Shown piece by piece: positions 45,659-58,079 of a DNA stretch of 64,000 nt. Under the pieces are notes generated by a model. It was not told the origin of the DNA, did no database searches, and saw nothing but the letters and a program-made list of their open reading frames with translations. How positions within the stretch are numbered: position 1 is the stretch's first letter; every line of letters starts with the position of its first letter. The position numbers and the translations under genes are program-made. The DNA lies in assembly GCA_951799425.1 (NCBI GenBank), contig OX637394.1:27626001-27690000 (forward strand). The letters run 5' to 3'. The stretch comes from Ilex aquifolium (taxonomy: Eukaryota; Streptophyta; Magnoliopsida; Aquifoliales; Aquifoliaceae).

Positions 45659-48600
45659 TCAAGTAGCGAACAAATATGGATACTTCTCCCGCATTTCTTG
45701 CTCCAGTTCCCATGTAGCTTCTTCCACCCCATGATGTTGCCACAAAACCTTCACGAGTCGGATGACTTTGTTGCGGAGCACCTTTTCCTTGGCATCAAGA
45801 ATCTTCAACGGTTGTTCTTCATAGGTTGCTCCCTCCTGAATTTCAATATCTTCCAAGTTTACGACCGGCGTTGCATCCGATTGACACTTTCTCAACATCG
45901 ACACGTGGAACACGTCATGTACCCCAGACAACTGAGCTGGTAATCGCAACTGATACGCCGCTTTGCCCACCACTTTGATCACTTCAAATGGCCCGGTATA
46001 TCTTGGCGCTAACTTTCCCTTCTTGCCGAATCTAAATACTCCTTTCTTGGGCGACACTTTGAGAAATACGTAGTCTCCCACCTTGAATTCTAAGGGTCTT
46101 CGTCTGTGGTCCGCATAGCTCTTCTGTCTACTTTGCGCCGTCCGTAGCCTCTCTCGGATGAGTTGAATCTTCTCCGTAGTTTCTCGAACAATGTCCGGTC
46201 CCAACAAACTACTCTCGCCAGCTTCTAACCAACACGTCGGTGATCGACATGGTCTTCCATACAATGCTTCATACGGTGCCATCCCAATACTTTCCTGATA
46301 GCTGTTGTTGTAAGCAAACTCCACCAACGGTAAGTGGTCGCTCCAACTCCCCTTGAAGTCCAACGTGCAAGCGCGTAACATATCCTCCACAATCTGTATC
46401 ACCCTCTCGGATTGGCCATCCGTTTGGGGATGAAAAGCGGTGCTGAAGTGTAACTCTGTCCCCATGGCTTGTTGTAGACTTTGCCAAAATCGCGCCACAA
46501 ACCGAGAATCACGATCCGACACAATAGAAAGCGGAACTCCATGTAACCTCACTATCTCACGGATATATAACTGGCTCAGGGTCTCCAACGTGTCGGTGGT
46601 CTTCATACTCAAGAAGTGAGCGGACTTGGTGAGTCTATCAACAATTACCCATACGACATTATGCCCTCGTAAAGTCCGTGGAAAGCCAGACACGAAGTCC
46701 ATGGTGATGTGATCCCACTTCCACTCTGGGATAGGCAAAGACTGTAGTAATCCTCCTGGCTTTTGATGTTCAATCTTCACCTGCTGGCACACCGCACATC
46801 GTGCTATGAACCCTGCCACATCCTTCTTCATTCCCTTCCACCAATATTGGCGCTTCATGTCCCTATACATTTTTGTGCTACCGGGGTGGATAGCAAACTT
46901 AGAGCGATGACACTCTCCAAGTATCTCCTCCTTTAGGGACGAATCGTCGGGAACGCATAGCTTCTCCCTGTATCTCAATTCTCCGTTTCTCAAAGACCAA
47001 CCCTCCATAGTTTCTCCATTCTCCAATTTAGCTCGCATCGACGCTAATTCAGGATCCAAGCCTTGCAATTCCACAACTCTACGTTGGAGAGTAGGTTGAG
47101 CCACAAGGTTGAACAAACATGGTCGGGATCCATCTTCTCCAACCCATAGATCAAAATCTCCAAGGGCATCTTTCAACTTCCATTCACCTATGGAAACGTT
47201 GAGTTCACCCCAAGACTTCCTGCTAAGTGCGTCGGCAACTACATTCGCCTTCCCCGGATGGTAGTTGAGTGTGAAATCGTAGTCTTCTAGGTACTCAATC
47301 CACCTTCTTTGCCGGAGATTCAAGTCTTTCTGTGTGAAGATATATTTGAGGCTCTTATGATCAGAGAACACTTGAAATTTCTCTCCATATAAATAACATC
47401 TCCATAACTTAAGAGCAAACACCACCGCAGCTAGCTCCAAGTCGTGTGTGGGATAATTCTGCTCATGCACCTTGAGTTGCCTCGAGCCATAAGCCACTAC
47501 CTTCCCTCCTTGCATTAGAACGCATCCCAAGCCTCGTAGTGAAGCATCGGTGTAGACATCGTAGCCTTCCCCACTACTCGGAATAATGAGGACAGAAGCC
47601 GTCGTCAACTTCTCCTTCAAGGTGCGAAAGGCTAGCTCACACGCTTGAGTCCACACGAATTTTTCTCCCTTCTTTGTAAGCCGAGTCATCGGCATCGCAA
47701 GCTTTGAGAACCCTTCTACGAACCTCCGGTAGTATCCTGCTAAACCCAAGAAGCTACGTATCTCGGTCACATTCTTCGGTGGTTCCCATTTCATCACGGC
47801 CTCAATCTTTGCGGGATCCACAGCTACTCCTTGCTCGGACACAACATGGCCAAGGAACTTCACTTCCTTCATCCAAAACTCACACTTGCTCATCTTCGCA
47901 TATAACTTATGTTCTCTCAATGTTTGTAGCACAATAGAGAGATGACGAGCATGTTCCTCCTGAGTCTGTGAGTAAATCAATATGTCATCAATAAACACAA
48001 TGACAAATTGATCGAGGTAAGGCCGGAAGACTCTGTGCATCAAATCCATGAAGGCTGCGGGGGCATTAGTCAATCCGAACGGCATCACCGTATACTCGAA
48101 ATGACCATACCTGGTACGGAAAGCAGTCTTGGAGATATCCTCCTCCTTAATCCGCAGCTGATGATACCCCGTGCGAAGATCAATCTTGGAGTAGTACCTC
48201 GAACCCCTCAACTGATCAAATAAATCGTCAATTCGGGGCAAAGGGTATTTATTCTTCACGGTAACCCGATTCAACCTTCGGTAATCCGTGCACAACCGTA
48301 GCGTATCATCTGTCTTCTTCACAAAGAGGACCGGGGCTCCCCAAGGTGAGGTGCTCAAACGTATAAACCCTATGACCAACAAATGATCCAATTGCTTCCT
48401 TAGCTCCTTCAACTCCAAAGGTGCCATTCGATAGGGAGCAATGGATATGGGTTCGGTTCCCGGATAGAGATCAATCTTGAACTCAATCTCCCTGTGTGGA
48501 GGTAACCCGGGTAGTTCGTCTGGGAAGACATCCAGAAAATCCGATACTATCAACACCCTGTCCCCATGGGATTTATCCCGATCATCTCCCATTAAGCTGG

Positions 48601-50224
48601 CTAAGAAACTCAACTGGCTCCCCGCCTTCGATTTCAAGAATTTCCTACCCGTAGTAGGAAATGGATGGAAGGAATTACGATCATTCATGAAAGTAAAGAC
48701 TATCCCTCCCGGTAATTGGAATGAGATCCGCTTACGAAAACAATCCATCACCGCACGGAAAGCGGACAACAAATTCATCCCAAATATAACGTCATACCCC
48801 TTCATGTCTAACACCACCAAATCTACAATCAACTCTTGCTCCCCAATGCGAAGCACACATTCTCTACACACCCTAGTTGTATCCAACCGTTCTCCCGTAG
48901 GTAAGTCAACATTCAAAGCATGTTCTAGCTTCTCGAAACCCAATCCCAAATTGGTAGCATACACAGTACGTATAAAAGAATGAGTCGCACCGGGATCAAA
49001 TAAAATTCGGGCCCAAGAATTGTAGAGAAGAACGATACCTTCCACAACGGCATTGGAGGCATCTTCCTCTGGTTGGGTCAAAGCAAATACCCTTCCCTGA
49101 TTTGCCCCGCCGGGGGCTTGAGCTTGTAACGGTCTCTGCTGTGTTGCCCTTTGTAGAGGTGGCTTGTTTGTTGGTAATTGTCCGGTTGCTTGGTTGGTCC
49201 TTGGTGGAAATGATGGGCATTGACTTTTGTAGTGCCCAAACTCTCCACATGCAAAGCAGTGACGGGGGTCTGTGGCTGTCCTCCCCGGTACACCTCCTGC
49301 TCCTCGAGCTATCTGGGGTCTCTGTCCCCCAGCCTGATCTGGGCGCCGGTAAGGTGCCACCCGCTGTACTGCACTGCCGCTAGCACCCGTCCTGATCGGA
49401 CCTCCCCTCATAAGGCTCTGTCGCCGCTGAGTATCCTCCATGTCTCTCTCCACAAGTGCGGCTCTGTCCACCAAATCCCCATACTCTCGGATCTTGTGTG
49501 CCACAAGCTTCTCCCGGATGGGAGGCCTCAATCCTTGCTCAAAGCGCTTGGCCCTCATGGCCTCAGTGGATATGAACTCGGTGGCATAGCGGGATAGCTC
49601 GTCAAACCTCCTCTCGTATTCAGCCACCGTCATGCTACCCTGCCGTAAAGCTAGAAAGTCTGTCTTCATCCGGTCTCTAACTGACTCCGGAAAATACTTG
49701 TCTTGGAAGATTTGGTTGAACTCCTCCCAACTGAGTGAATCGGTGTTCCTCCTTCTCTTTACGGAATCCCACCAATAGTCGGCCTCTCCCTCCAATAGAT
49801 AGGTCGCCAAACCGACCCTAAACTCATCAGCCACACCCATACCGTCACAGATTTTCTTCACTCGGCGGATCCATCTATCCGCATCCACAGGATTTGAGCT
49901 CCCTTGGAACGTGGGTGGGCGTTGTCTTTGGAACTCTCGAAGAACCACCATTCTCCGATTCTCATCTCCGTTGCCCGGTACTTGGTCTAGTGGGTGAGCT
50001 CCCCCATTATGGTTGTTGTGGTTGTTGTTGTTTCCATTCTGATTTTGTACCAGAGTGGTGAGTTCCCGTAAGCATTGGTAGATGCCGTTCATGGCATCGG
50101 GAGGTGGTGGTGGTGGTGGATTTGCTTGACCTCCACGACCACGCCCACGTCCCCGTCCTCGTCCTCGTATCCCGTTCATCCTGCACATCACTTCACAATT
50201 CAGTTTCATTGATGTACAAGGCAT
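45659..50224 (-). CDS. TK2 gag-pol polyprotein, 1521 aa
   Basis: One uninterrupted frame. In order: a Gly/Arg-rich N-terminus ([12 protein letters not shown]); a retrotransposon gag domain at about residues 90-240 ([20 protein letters not shown]); a zinc knuckle near 320 ([14 protein letters not shown]); protease near 410 ([12 protein letters not shown]); reverse transcriptase with [10 protein letters not shown] near 745; RNase H ([24 protein letters not shown]); integrase with a zinc-binding part ([19 protein letters not shown]) and core ([26 protein letters not shown]); and a C-terminal chromodomain-like segment ([16 protein letters not shown]). This is the normal Tekay order and length. 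The start is the first in-frame Met, 144 bp after the primer site; a second Met ([11 protein letters not shown]) follows closely. Confidence 0.95.
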   Translation of the reverse strand: MPCTSMKLNCEVMCRMNGIRGRGRGRGRGRGGQANPPPPPPPDAMNGIYQCLRELTTLVQNQNGNNNNHNNHNGGAHPLDQVPGNGDENRRMVVLREFQRQRPPTFQGSSNPVDADRWIRRVKKICDGMGVADEFRVGLATYLLEGEADYWWDSVKRRRNTDSLSWEEFNQIFQDKYFPESVRDRMKTDFLALRQGSMTVAEYERRFDELSRYATEFISTEAMRAKRFEQGLRPPIREKLVAHKIREYGDLVDRAALVERDMEDTQRRQSLMRGGPIRTGASGSAVQRVAPYRRPDQAGGQRPQIARGAGGVPGRTATDPRHCFACGEFGHYKSQCPSFPPRTNQATGQLPTNKPPLQRATQQRPLQAQAPGGANQGRVFALTQPEEDASNAVVEGIVLLYNSWARILFDPGATHSFIRTVYATNLGLGFEKLEHALNVDLPTGERLDTTRVCRECVLRIGEQELIVDLVVLDMKGYDVIFGMNLLSAFRAVMDCFRKRISFQLPGGIVFTFMNDRNSFHPFPTTGRKFLKSKAGSQLSFLASLMGDDRDKSHGDRVLIVSDFLDVFPDELPGLPPHREIEFKIDLYPGTEPISIAPYRMAPLELKELRKQLDHLLVIGFIRLSTSPWGAPVLFVKKTDDTLRLCTDYRRLNRVTVKNKYPLPRIDDLFDQLRGSRYYSKIDLRTGYHQLRIKEEDISKTAFRTRYGHFEYTVMPFGLTNAPAAFMDLMHRVFRPYLDQFVIVFIDDILIYSQTQEEHARHLSIVLQTLREHKLYAKMSKCEFWMKEVKFLGHVVSEQGVAVDPAKIEAVMKWEPPKNVTEIRSFLGLAGYYRRFVEGFSKLAMPMTRLTKKGEKFVWTQACELAFRTLKEKLTTASVLIIPSSGEGYDVYTDASLRGLGCVLMQGGKVVAYGSRQLKVHEQNYPTHDLELAAVVFALKLWRCYLYGEKFQVFSDHKSLKYIFTQKDLNLRQRRWIEYLEDYDFTLNYHPGKANVVADALSRKSWGELNVSIGEWKLKDALGDFDLWVGEDGSRPCLFNLVAQPTLQRRVVELQGLDPELASMRAKLENGETMEGWSLRNGELRYREKLCVPDDSSLKEEILGECHRSKFAIHPGSTKMYRDMKRQYWWKGMKKDVAGFIARCAVCQQVKIEHQKPGGLLQSLPIPEWKWDHITMDFVSGFPRTLRGHNVVWVIVDRLTKSAHFLSMKTTDTLETLSQLYIREIVRLHGVPLSIVSDRDSRFVARFWQSLQQAMGTELHFSTAFHPQTDGQSERVIQIVEDMLRACTLDFKGSWSDHLPLVEFAYNNSYQESIGMAPYEALYGRPCRSPTCWLEAGESSLLGPDIVRETTEKIQLIRERLRTAQSRQKSYADHRRRPLEFKVGDYVFLKVSPKKGVFRFGKKGKLAPRYTGPFEVIKVVGKAAYQLRLPAQLSGVHDVFHVSMLRKCQSDATPVVNLEDIEIQEGATYEEQPLKILDAKEKVLRNKVIRLVKVLWQHHGVEEATWELEQEMREKYPYLFAT

Positions 50225-50351
50225 CCTAAGTATAGATTTAATCTATAGCATAAAGTTTGTATCAAACTAGACCACAATTTCCTTCACCCTAATCCTATAT
50301 CTTTAATGGTGATCCATAACCTACAGCTCCCATGTAAGACCTAAAGCCTAG

Positions 50352-50363
50352 GCTCTGATACCA
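50352..50363 (-). promoter_or_regulatory. Primer-binding site of TK2
   Basis: The minus strand reads TGGTATCAGAGC, the complement of the initiator tRNA-Met 3' end, four bases from the LTR at 50368. Confidence 0.95.
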
Positions 50364-50367
50364 ACTT

Positions 50368-52742
50368 TGTAACACCCCAAAATACACCTTGGAAGCATTA
50401 CTAGCTAATCACCATTCACATCATGAGAGCACTAAATAAATCCATAAACAATAAAGTTCCCTCCATCAATCATTGATATTTAACAAAATTCGGGCAAAGT
50501 CTCCTTTGTACGGGGAGCTCTACCCAAAACTCAACCTGTGCAATTATACTATAATTGACCACACCGAGTCCCCAGATGCATCATAACATAAACTTTCATT
50601 CAACATATATTGCATCCACACTATCATCCCAAAAGAAAAGGCCAAACAATGGCATTTACATTCCCAAAAGTATTTAAACCATAATACGCAGCGGAATTTA
50701 CAAAAGATAACTAGACTACACACAGTTTCAAAAGAATAGTCTAGTCTAGACAAAAGTAGGCATCAGCTCTAAATATCCCACGCGGGATCCAAGTATCCCT
50801 CTAGGGAAACCTCTCCATGGCCTGGCTCACTAGCACCGAGCTCATCCTCAGGCAAAAGATCTGAAAAAGTTTAGCAGTAGGGGGTGAGCACGAAGCTCTG
50901 TAGGAAAAATCCTTCCAAACCCAAACAAGGTTTAGAAAAGTGTATAAAACGGCCGGTCTTGTTTCGCAATTAACATATATAACATTTGAAGTAAAACAGT
51001 GACATTTAACCATGATCTCAAGTTTAAATAGCAAGAATAAATTGAAGGGATGAATAACCACAATACACCATTTCAAATCCATTCTACCATTAATCATTTC
51101 AACAAGTTCTCCAAGGAATCCCATACTTCCCGAGAATCTTATCGAAATCATTTCTGGTACAATACAAGATGATCCACACGATATGTCCGTCACAACACAC
51201 GTTACTAATCCGTTACCATTAGTGATAGGAAAAGTTCGTATCCACACGGCGAACAAAGGCGTCTACCCACTCTAAGTGGTAGGAAAAGTTCATACCCGTG
51301 TGGCATCCGAAGACGTCCACCAGCTACATGATACCCGGCCAATAGTAAACCATGTTTGTATCGTACAATCACACAAGAGATAAAATATCAACCAATAGTC
51401 CCCATAATCAAAAATAACATAAAACCCCCAATTTCCTTTCAAGCAATTTCCATAAAATCCACAACTTTCGCAAGTGATATTTTCCATAAAACATATTTAA
51501 GAAAAAGTACATGAGATCATCACAAGTATCATTTTATTGTTCATTACAAATCGCTAGAGTTTTGAAGTCAAGAACAAATGAATAATCAAGCTTTGGAACT
51601 CAAGAACAAAGGACAAATCAAGTCTTGAATCCCTAACAACAAATATCAAGCTTGAAATCAAGAATAAAGGGTAAATCAAGTCTTGAATCCATAACAATAA
51701 ATATCAAGCTTGGAATCAAGAATATAGGAACAATTAAGTATTGAAATCGACAACAAATGAATATCAAGATTGAAATCAATAACCAAGGATAAATCAAGAG
51801 AAAACCAACTTCCCTTGAAGAACTAGGGCATACAAGAGTTTTAGTGATTACCCAACCATCACATAGTTTAATACAAGGTAATAATTGCAAGAATAACAAG
51901 AAATGATGAATTCATAGCAAGTATATATGATTGAGAGTCAAGAGAATGCATATATATAGTAGCCCTAATCTCAATGTAAGAGAATGGAAGAAATCCCCTA
52001 CCTCTTCCTTAGTTTGGTGTGAAGACTTGATGATTTGATTTACTTTGAGGTGAGAATCCCCTTCCTTCTTCCTCCCCCAAAGCTCTCTAGGGTTAGAAAT
52101 GGGGAAAATGGGTGAAGGAGGCGGGTTTGGTGTATTTAGAAGGCCAGAATTGGGGAAAATCGCGAACTGATCTGGGTATATATAACTGGTACCGTCCGGA
52201 CTGTGCCTTGGGCGTCCGGACGCTGGCAACTCTCTGTCCCAGTTTTCTGTCCCAACTTCCAGAGCAGTTTTCACCTATTTAGAGGTCGAATTGGAGAATT
52301 TTCATGAGATACAATTTTGTAGCCCTAGATGTCTACTATCTACTGTAAAAATTTCAGATCAATTGGACTTAATAATAAAAAGTTATAGCCAAAATACTAA
52401 GAAGTGTCCAAAATTCTAAATTCCTAAATTTTCTCTAAAATGTGTTTTAACTCCAAAATACTTTCTAACTTCTAATACACCTCATATTACCTCTCCCAAG
52501 GTTTTTCGACCTTCCGGACTCAATGGAAACCTTATTTTGACCTAAAAATATTTAGAGGCTTATCTAACAACCCTTCTCCAAGTTTAAACATCTTCGACAC
52601 GTAACTTCCCAATCAAATTGTCTCCATAGTATTTATTCCTACGGTTTATTCTTATGTCACTACATATATCTACATCTTTACAAATATTATTTACTATATA
52701 TATATCTCTATAAATATATAAAAGAAAATTCGGGGTGTTACA
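50368..52742 (-). repeat. TK2 right (5') LTR
   Basis: 2375 bp, the same length as the left copy and almost identical to it. It is bounded by the primer site on the left and the TGAAT target-site duplication on the right. Palindromes at 52194-52223. Confidence 0.95.
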
Positions 52743-52929
52743 TGAATCATGGGGAGTTGGACTGGGGTTGGATCGAATGAATGTTGAACCGAATTTTCAT
52801 TGTGGATTATAACATCGGTGTAAGGATGTTATTGATGTGGTGTCAGGTTAAGCGACATCCACGGGTATTTCCGCGGGTTGATGGGTTGTCAACGGTTAAT
52901 ACAAGACCCCCGGAAAATGGGGTGTCACA
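52743..52929 (+). repeat. TK1 5' LTR, part after TK2
   Basis: Begins with the second TGAAT copy and continues ATGGGGAGTTGG, as in the TK1 3' LTR near 60325, then ends GGGGTGTCACA at 52929 beside the primer site. Confidence 0.9.
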
Positions 52930-53361
52930 GCTTGGTATCAGAGCATAGGCCATAGATCATATGTGGTCTTGTGGGAAATGAGTCTATCATCTTCCATTGC
53001 AAGGGAGAACGAGGTTTAGAACCCTAGCTAATTCGAAAACCTAAGCTTGATGGACATTGGGTCTAGACCATTGCATGCATTGTGCATTTCATCTTATGTG
53101 TTTAAATGCTACATGTTATGTGCTATGTGCTATGTGGATAATATACATCGTAGAATGTATATGGAAATGAACACACTAGTGTTAGGAAACATAACATTGG
53201 GAGTGGGAAAACAAATGAACGGGAGGGTTCATGGTATAAATGTCTACTAAGGAGAGGAATATGTTTCCCTAGTGAGACGATTCGGAAACTCTTTATGTAT
53301 GAGTATTGATTCCTATTTTTGGGATGCCTTGTAAAACTATATTGCTATTTGACTTATGTAG
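52930..53361 (+). promoter_or_regulatory. TK1 primer-binding site and leader
   Basis: TGGTATCAGAGC (52933-52944) matches initiator tRNA-Met and lies three bases after the LTR. The 417-bp leader to the gag-pol ATG is non-coding. It would contain the packaging signal, though no specific structure is evident. Confidence 0.85.
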
Positions 53362-56300
53362 ATGGCATATAGAGGGCGTGGACGCCGAGGCGGTAGGTGG
53401 AATAACCAACCACCTCCGGCCTTTGATCACCAAGCCTTTGCAGAGGCTATTGGTGAGGCGGCGGCGACTATTGCACAGGCTAGTGCTACAGCCGCTACCA
53501 TTGCACAGACGGGTGCAAACATGGGACAAGGAGGCTCGAGTAACCTCCAGAAGTTCAAAGCCCATCATCCTCCAATTTTTCTGGGAGGTGCGGATCCAAT
53601 GGTAGCCGATCGTTGGATTCGGCAAGTGGAGAAGATCTTGAGGGCTATGGAGATCACTTCCGATGCCACCAAGATAACTCTGGCAACTTTTCAGCTGGAG
53701 GGAGAGTCCCAGCTATGGTGGGATTGGGTGAAGGACTCCAGAAATTTGGAGGCCATGACTTGGGCAGAGTTCCGAGAGCTCTATATGGGAAAGTATTTCC
53801 CAGCAACTGCTCGACATGCTAAGGCCAAGGAGTTCCTAGAATTGAAGCAGGGAAATATGAATGTGCTAGAATACGTGGCCAAATTCACGGAGTTGGCCCG
53901 TTTTGCTGATGACTATGTGGCCTCAAACGTGGCCAAGGTTCGTAAGTTCGAAGATGGACTGAAGTTGTCCATTCGAGGCAAGATTGTGGGACTTCTCCTG
54001 CAAGACCTCGATTCGATGGTCAAGACTGTAATGGCTATCGAGAGAGAGGTGGAGGATGCGCGCAACATCCGAGAAGCGGGTGTTAAGGACAAAAAGAAGG
54101 AGGGTCAATCCTCTTCTTCTAGTGTGGGAAAGAAACAAAGGACTTATGTTCCGCAGGGAGTTCAAGGGCAGAGCCGCGGCTATCAAGGCCAAGGCCGGGG
54201 TCGATTCTTCCACGACGGGGGAAACTTCAGGACCGCCTTCCAGACGGGTCAGAAGACTTGTTATTTTTGTCACCAGCCGGGTCACATAAAGAAGGAGTGT
54301 CCTCGACTGCAGGGATCCCAGAGCTATGGGACATCCCAATCCCAGTCTTCTGTGGGACAGCCGCAGACACAGTTTGTTCCTCCTTACCCCTCCATGGGTC
54401 AAAGGAGCCAGTACCAATCACAGGGTGCTGCACAAGGCCCTACCACTTCACGTGCGGGAACACCGCAAGCTGGCCAGATGGGCCAAGGCATGGGTAGAGG
54501 GCGAGGCCAGGGTTCACAGGCCGGGACTTCAGGGACCCAGGGGCGTGTCTACGCCATTATGCCACAGACTGAGCCGGCAGATCAGTCGGTGATACAGGGT
54601 ACATTTCTACTCTCTCGTTTATGGGCAAGAGTATTATTTGACTCTGGTGCATCGCATTCATTCATTTCTGCATCTTGTGTGAAAGACTTGGGTTTAGAGG
54701 TTGAGACTTTAGAAGAACCATTACATGTGAGTTCTCCCCTAGGTGCTAGGGTGAGAATTGATCAGATATGTCGGGGTTGTGAGCTAGAGATCTCAGGGAT
54801 TCTACTCACTGTGGACCTTCGGGTCATGGACATGTCGGAGTTCGATGTAATCCTGGGAATGGATTGGTTGGCGGCACACCGAGTCGTCATTGATTGTGAC
54901 CGGAAGCGGGTTACTGCTTACACATCGGATGGGGTTTGTTTCAGGTTTCAGGGGGATAAGCACGATGTTTTACCTCAAGCCGTGTACGACTCTAGATGGC
55001 ACAGACAGTTGATGGGTTGGCTAGCAAGCCTTACCCTGGAGGACGAGGCGAGACAGGAGTTTGGTCTACCTCGGGTTGTGTGTGATTATGAGGATGTTTT
55101 TCCGGGTGAACTTCCGGGATTACCTCCACATAGGGATGTAGATTTTAATATAGAGTTGCATCCTGGTACATCGCCCATTTCTATGACTCCACATAGGATG
55201 GCGTCTGCTGAGTTGCAAGAACTCAAGGTCCAATTGCAGAAATTGTTGGACCGGGGTTTCATTAGACCGAGTACCTCACCTTGGGGCGCTCCGGTGTTAT
55301 TTTCAAAGAAGAAGGACAAAACCCTTCGACTATGTATAGACTACCGGCAGTTGAATAGGGTTACTATCAAGAATAGGTACCCTTTGCCGAGGATTGATGA
55401 CTTGTTTGATCAGTTGAGAGGGGCGCGGGTCTACTCCAAGATAGATCTCCGCACCGGTTACCATCAGTTGAGAGTTAGGGAGACAGATATCCCTAAGACG
55501 GCGTTTCGGACGCGTTATGGGCATTTCGAGTTCACAGTGATGCCATTCGGATTGACGAACGCCCCAGCGGCATTCATGGATCTCATGCATAGGGTGTTCC
55601 AACCCTACCTTGATCAGTTCGTCGTGGTTTTTGTTGACGACATCTTGATTTACTCCAAGTCTGAGGAGGAGCATGAGGGTCACTTGAGGATCGTTCTTCA
55701 GATCTTGAGAGACCACCAGTTATATGCCAAGTTCAGTAAGTGTGAATTTTGGTTGACTGAGGTAAATTTTTTGGGACATGTGGTATCGGCTTCGGGTGTA
55801 TCCGTAGACCCGGAGAAGGTGGAGGCAGTCATGAATTGGGAGAGGCCGAAGTCAGTCTTCGAGATACGTAGTTTCTTAGGATTGGCAGGGTATTACAGGA
55901 GGTTCATTGAGGATTTCTCCCGACTAGCTTCCCCTATGACTAGGTTGACCCGGAAAGAGGTTAAGTTTGAGTGGAATGATTCTTGCGAGAAGGCATTCCA
56001 GGAGTTGAAGAGGAGGCTTACTTCCGCTCCTATACTGATAGTTCCAGAAAGGGGACAGAGGTACACAGTGTATTGTGATGCCTCTAAGGACGGACTTGGA
56101 TGCGTCTTGATGCAGTCCGGGAGAGTGGTAGCTTATGGTTCTCGGCAGTTAAAGAACCACGAGCAGAGTTACCCTACACATGACATGGAGTTGGCAGCCA
56201 TTGTTTTTGCTTTGAAGGCTTGGCGCCACTATTTATACGGTGAGCAGTTTGAGGTGTTTTCAGACCATAAAAGTCTGAAGTACATTTTTACACAGCGGGA

Positions 56301-57984
56301 CCTCAATATGAGGCAACGCAGGTGGATGGAGTTCCTGGAGGACTATGACTTCACTTTGCATTACCATCCCGGTAAGGCAAATGTGGTAGCTGACGCACTC
56401 AGCCGGAAGTCACGGGGAGTCTTGGCTAGTATGGTTTCCCGAGAGTGGCAGATGCTCGAGACTGTGGGACAGTTCGGGCTATGTTATATGGGACAGACTC
56501 AGGGTACTTTGGGAAGTTTGGTGGCTACACCTTCCCTACTGAGCAAGGTTGTTGAGTCCCAGAGTCAGGACACGGAACTATTGTCCATCCGGGACCGTGT
56601 ACAGGCTGGTACAGGTGACGAGGGCTGGACCATTCACACGGATGGTAGTCTTCGGTATCGAGGAAGGGTTGTGGTTCCTCAGTTGGCAGATCTGAGAGAG
56701 GAGATCCTTAGGGAGTTTCATTGCTCTCGTTTCGCGGTTCATCCAGGGGGCACGAAGATGTATCATGATCTCCGTCGCCAGTATTATTGGAATGGGATGA
56801 AGCGACAGGTTGGAGAATTTGTTAGTAGATGTCTCACGTGTCAGCAAGTAAAGGCTGAACACCAGAGACCAGCAGGGTTACTCCAGCCATTGGAGGTAGC
56901 TGAGTGGAAGTGGGAACATATCACGATGGATTTTGTGACTCACTTGCCACGGACATCGCGGGGACATGACGCGATATGGGTGGTAGTGGACCGGCTTACG
57001 AAGTCGGCACACTTTTTGGCTGTGCGGATGACCTTCACACTGGAGGAATTCTGCAGGTTATATATACGGGAGATTGTCCGGTTACATGGGGTACCCGTGT
57101 CTATAGTATCGGATCGGGATCCCAGATTTACGGCTCATTTTTGGGAGAGTTTCCAACGAGCCATGGGGACACAGCTGATGATGAGCACTGCTTTTCATCC
57201 CCAGACGGATGGTCAGTCTGAGAGGACCATCCAGACCTTAGAGGATATGCTGCGGGCATGTGTCCTAGATCTCAAGGGTAGCTGGGAAGATCACTTACCC
57301 TTGGTGGAGTTCGCCTATAATAATAGTTATCAGGCGAGCATACAGATGGCACCCTACGAGGCACTATATGGGAGGCCATGTCGATCTCCAGTTTGTTGGA
57401 CAGAGGTTGGGGAGAGACCTGCTACGGGTCCGGATTTGGTTAGAGACACCTCAGAGAAGGTGGACTTGATACGGAAGCGTCTTCTCACGGCTCAGAGCCG
57501 GCAGAAGAGCTACGCCGATAGACGACGGCGACCTCTAGAGTTTGAGGTGGGAGATCATGTCTTCTTGAAGGTTATGCCTAAAAGAGGAGTGGTCCGGTTT
57601 GATAAGCGAGGAAAACTGTCGCCGAGATACATCGAGCCCTTCGAGGTACTCGAGAGGGTGGGTACAGTTGCTTACCGGTTGGCATTACCACCAGATTTAT
57701 CGAGCGTTCACGCGGTGTTCCATGTCTCTATGCTCCGAAAATACACCCCAGATCCGACTCATGTGGTGGATTGGGGCGAGCTTGTTGTTGATGCAGATGG
57801 GACCTTCGAGGAGGGACCGGTGCGTATCATGGATAGCCGGGATCAGGTTTTGCGAGGCAAGACTGTGAGGCTAGTGAAGGTGCTGTGGCAGCACCGGGGA
57901 GTGGAAGAGGCAACATGGGAGCGCGAGGACACCGTACGTGCCAATTATCCTTTCTTGTTTGAGGATAGATGTACGTTTTTATAG
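53362..57984 (+). CDS. TK1 gag-pol polyprotein, 1540 aa
   Basis: One uninterrupted frame opening [13 protein letters not shown]. In order: gag domain at about residues 70-220 ([19 protein letters not shown]); zinc knuckle near 300 ([14 protein letters not shown]); protease near 425 ([12 protein letters not shown]); reverse transcriptase with [10 protein letters not shown] near 757; RNase H near 905 ([14 protein letters not shown]) and [10 protein letters not shown]; integrase zinc-binding part from about 1118 ([19 protein letters not shown]) and core from about 1188 ([24 protein letters not shown]); and a chromodomain-like C-terminus near 1500-1535 ([16 protein letters not shown]). Chromodomains of this clade are thought to guide integration to heterochromatin, which fits this nested landscape. 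The length is normal for Tekay. Confidence 0.95.
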   Translation: MAYRGRGRRGGRWNNQPPPAFDHQAFAEAIGEAAATIAQASATAATIAQTGANMGQGGSSNLQKFKAHHPPIFLGGADPMVADRWIRQVEKILRAMEITSDATKITLATFQLEGESQLWWDWVKDSRNLEAMTWAEFRELYMGKYFPATARHAKAKEFLELKQGNMNVLEYVAKFTELARFADDYVASNVAKVRKFEDGLKLSIRGKIVGLLLQDLDSMVKTVMAIEREVEDARNIREAGVKDKKKEGQSSSSSVGKKQRTYVPQGVQGQSRGYQGQGRGRFFHDGGNFRTAFQTGQKTCYFCHQPGHIKKECPRLQGSQSYGTSQSQSSVGQPQTQFVPPYPSMGQRSQYQSQGAAQGPTTSRAGTPQAGQMGQGMGRGRGQGSQAGTSGTQGRVYAIMPQTEPADQSVIQGTFLLSRLWARVLFDSGASHSFISASCVKDLGLEVETLEEPLHVSSPLGARVRIDQICRGCELEISGILLTVDLRVMDMSEFDVILGMDWLAAHRVVIDCDRKRVTAYTSDGVCFRFQGDKHDVLPQAVYDSRWHRQLMGWLASLTLEDEARQEFGLPRVVCDYEDVFPGELPGLPPHRDVDFNIELHPGTSPISMTPHRMASAELQELKVQLQKLLDRGFIRPSTSPWGAPVLFSKKKDKTLRLCIDYRQLNRVTIKNRYPLPRIDDLFDQLRGARVYSKIDLRTGYHQLRVRETDIPKTAFRTRYGHFEFTVMPFGLTNAPAAFMDLMHRVFQPYLDQFVVVFVDDILIYSKSEEEHEGHLRIVLQILRDHQLYAKFSKCEFWLTEVNFLGHVVSASGVSVDPEKVEAVMNWERPKSVFEIRSFLGLAGYYRRFIEDFSRLASPMTRLTRKEVKFEWNDSCEKAFQELKRRLTSAPILIVPERGQRYTVYCDASKDGLGCVLMQSGRVVAYGSRQLKNHEQSYPTHDMELAAIVFALKAWRHYLYGEQFEVFSDHKSLKYIFTQRDLNMRQRRWMEFLEDYDFTLHYHPGKANVVADALSRKSRGVLASMVSREWQMLETVGQFGLCYMGQTQGTLGSLVATPSLLSKVVESQSQDTELLSIRDRVQAGTGDEGWTIHTDGSLRYRGRVVVPQLADLREEILREFHCSRFAVHPGGTKMYHDLRRQYYWNGMKRQVGEFVSRCLTCQQVKAEHQRPAGLLQPLEVAEWKWEHITMDFVTHLPRTSRGHDAIWVVVDRLTKSAHFLAVRMTFTLEEFCRLYIREIVRLHGVPVSIVSDRDPRFTAHFWESFQRAMGTQLMMSTAFHPQTDGQSERTIQTLEDMLRACVLDLKGSWEDHLPLVEFAYNNSYQASIQMAPYEALYGRPCRSPVCWTEVGERPATGPDLVRDTSEKVDLIRKRLLTAQSRQKSYADRRRRPLEFEVGDHVFLKVMPKRGVVRFDKRGKLSPRYIEPFEVLERVGTVAYRLALPPDLSSVHAVFHVSMLRKYTPDPTHVVDWGELVVDADGTFEEGPVRIMDSRDQVLRGKTVRLVKVLWQHRGVEEATWEREDTVRANYPFLFEDRCTFL

Positions 57985-58041
57985 TCATTTACCATTACAT
58001 GACTGTAGCATGTGCATGAGACTGCATGTATGTGTGTGTGT

Positions 58042-58079
58042 GAATTTCGGGGACGAAATTCTTTTTAAGGGGGGAAGAA
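58042..58079 (+). promoter_or_regulatory. TK1 hairpin and polypurine tract
   Basis: A perfect 8-bp stem (GAATTTCG, loop GGGA, CGAAATTC; 58042-58061) is followed by TTTTTAAGGGGGGAAGAA and the 3' LTR at 58080. The same arrangement occurs in the spare tail at 40954-40991. Confidence 0.8.

Larger units (their letters stand above)
43243..52742 (-). mobile_element. Tekay-clade chromovirus TK2, looks whole and very young
   Basis: A 9500-bp element on the minus strand with two LTRs of 2375 bp (43243-45617 and 50368-52742), a TGAAT target-site duplication (43238-43242 and 52743-52747), an initiator tRNA-Met primer site, one uninterrupted 1521-codon gag-pol frame (50224 to 45659) and a polypurine tract. 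By eye the LTRs differ at about two positions, which points to insertion within roughly the last tens of thousands of years. It sits in the 5' LTR of TK1, near its end; the empty-site sequence is visible in the TK1 3' LTR near 60317-60325. I see no breaks. Confidence 0.95.

Noticed and set aside
43243-52742. The 2.4-kb direct duplication as an assembly artefact
   Set aside because: Ends TG/CA, 5-bp target-site duplication, primer site and polypurine tract explain it fully as an LTR pair.
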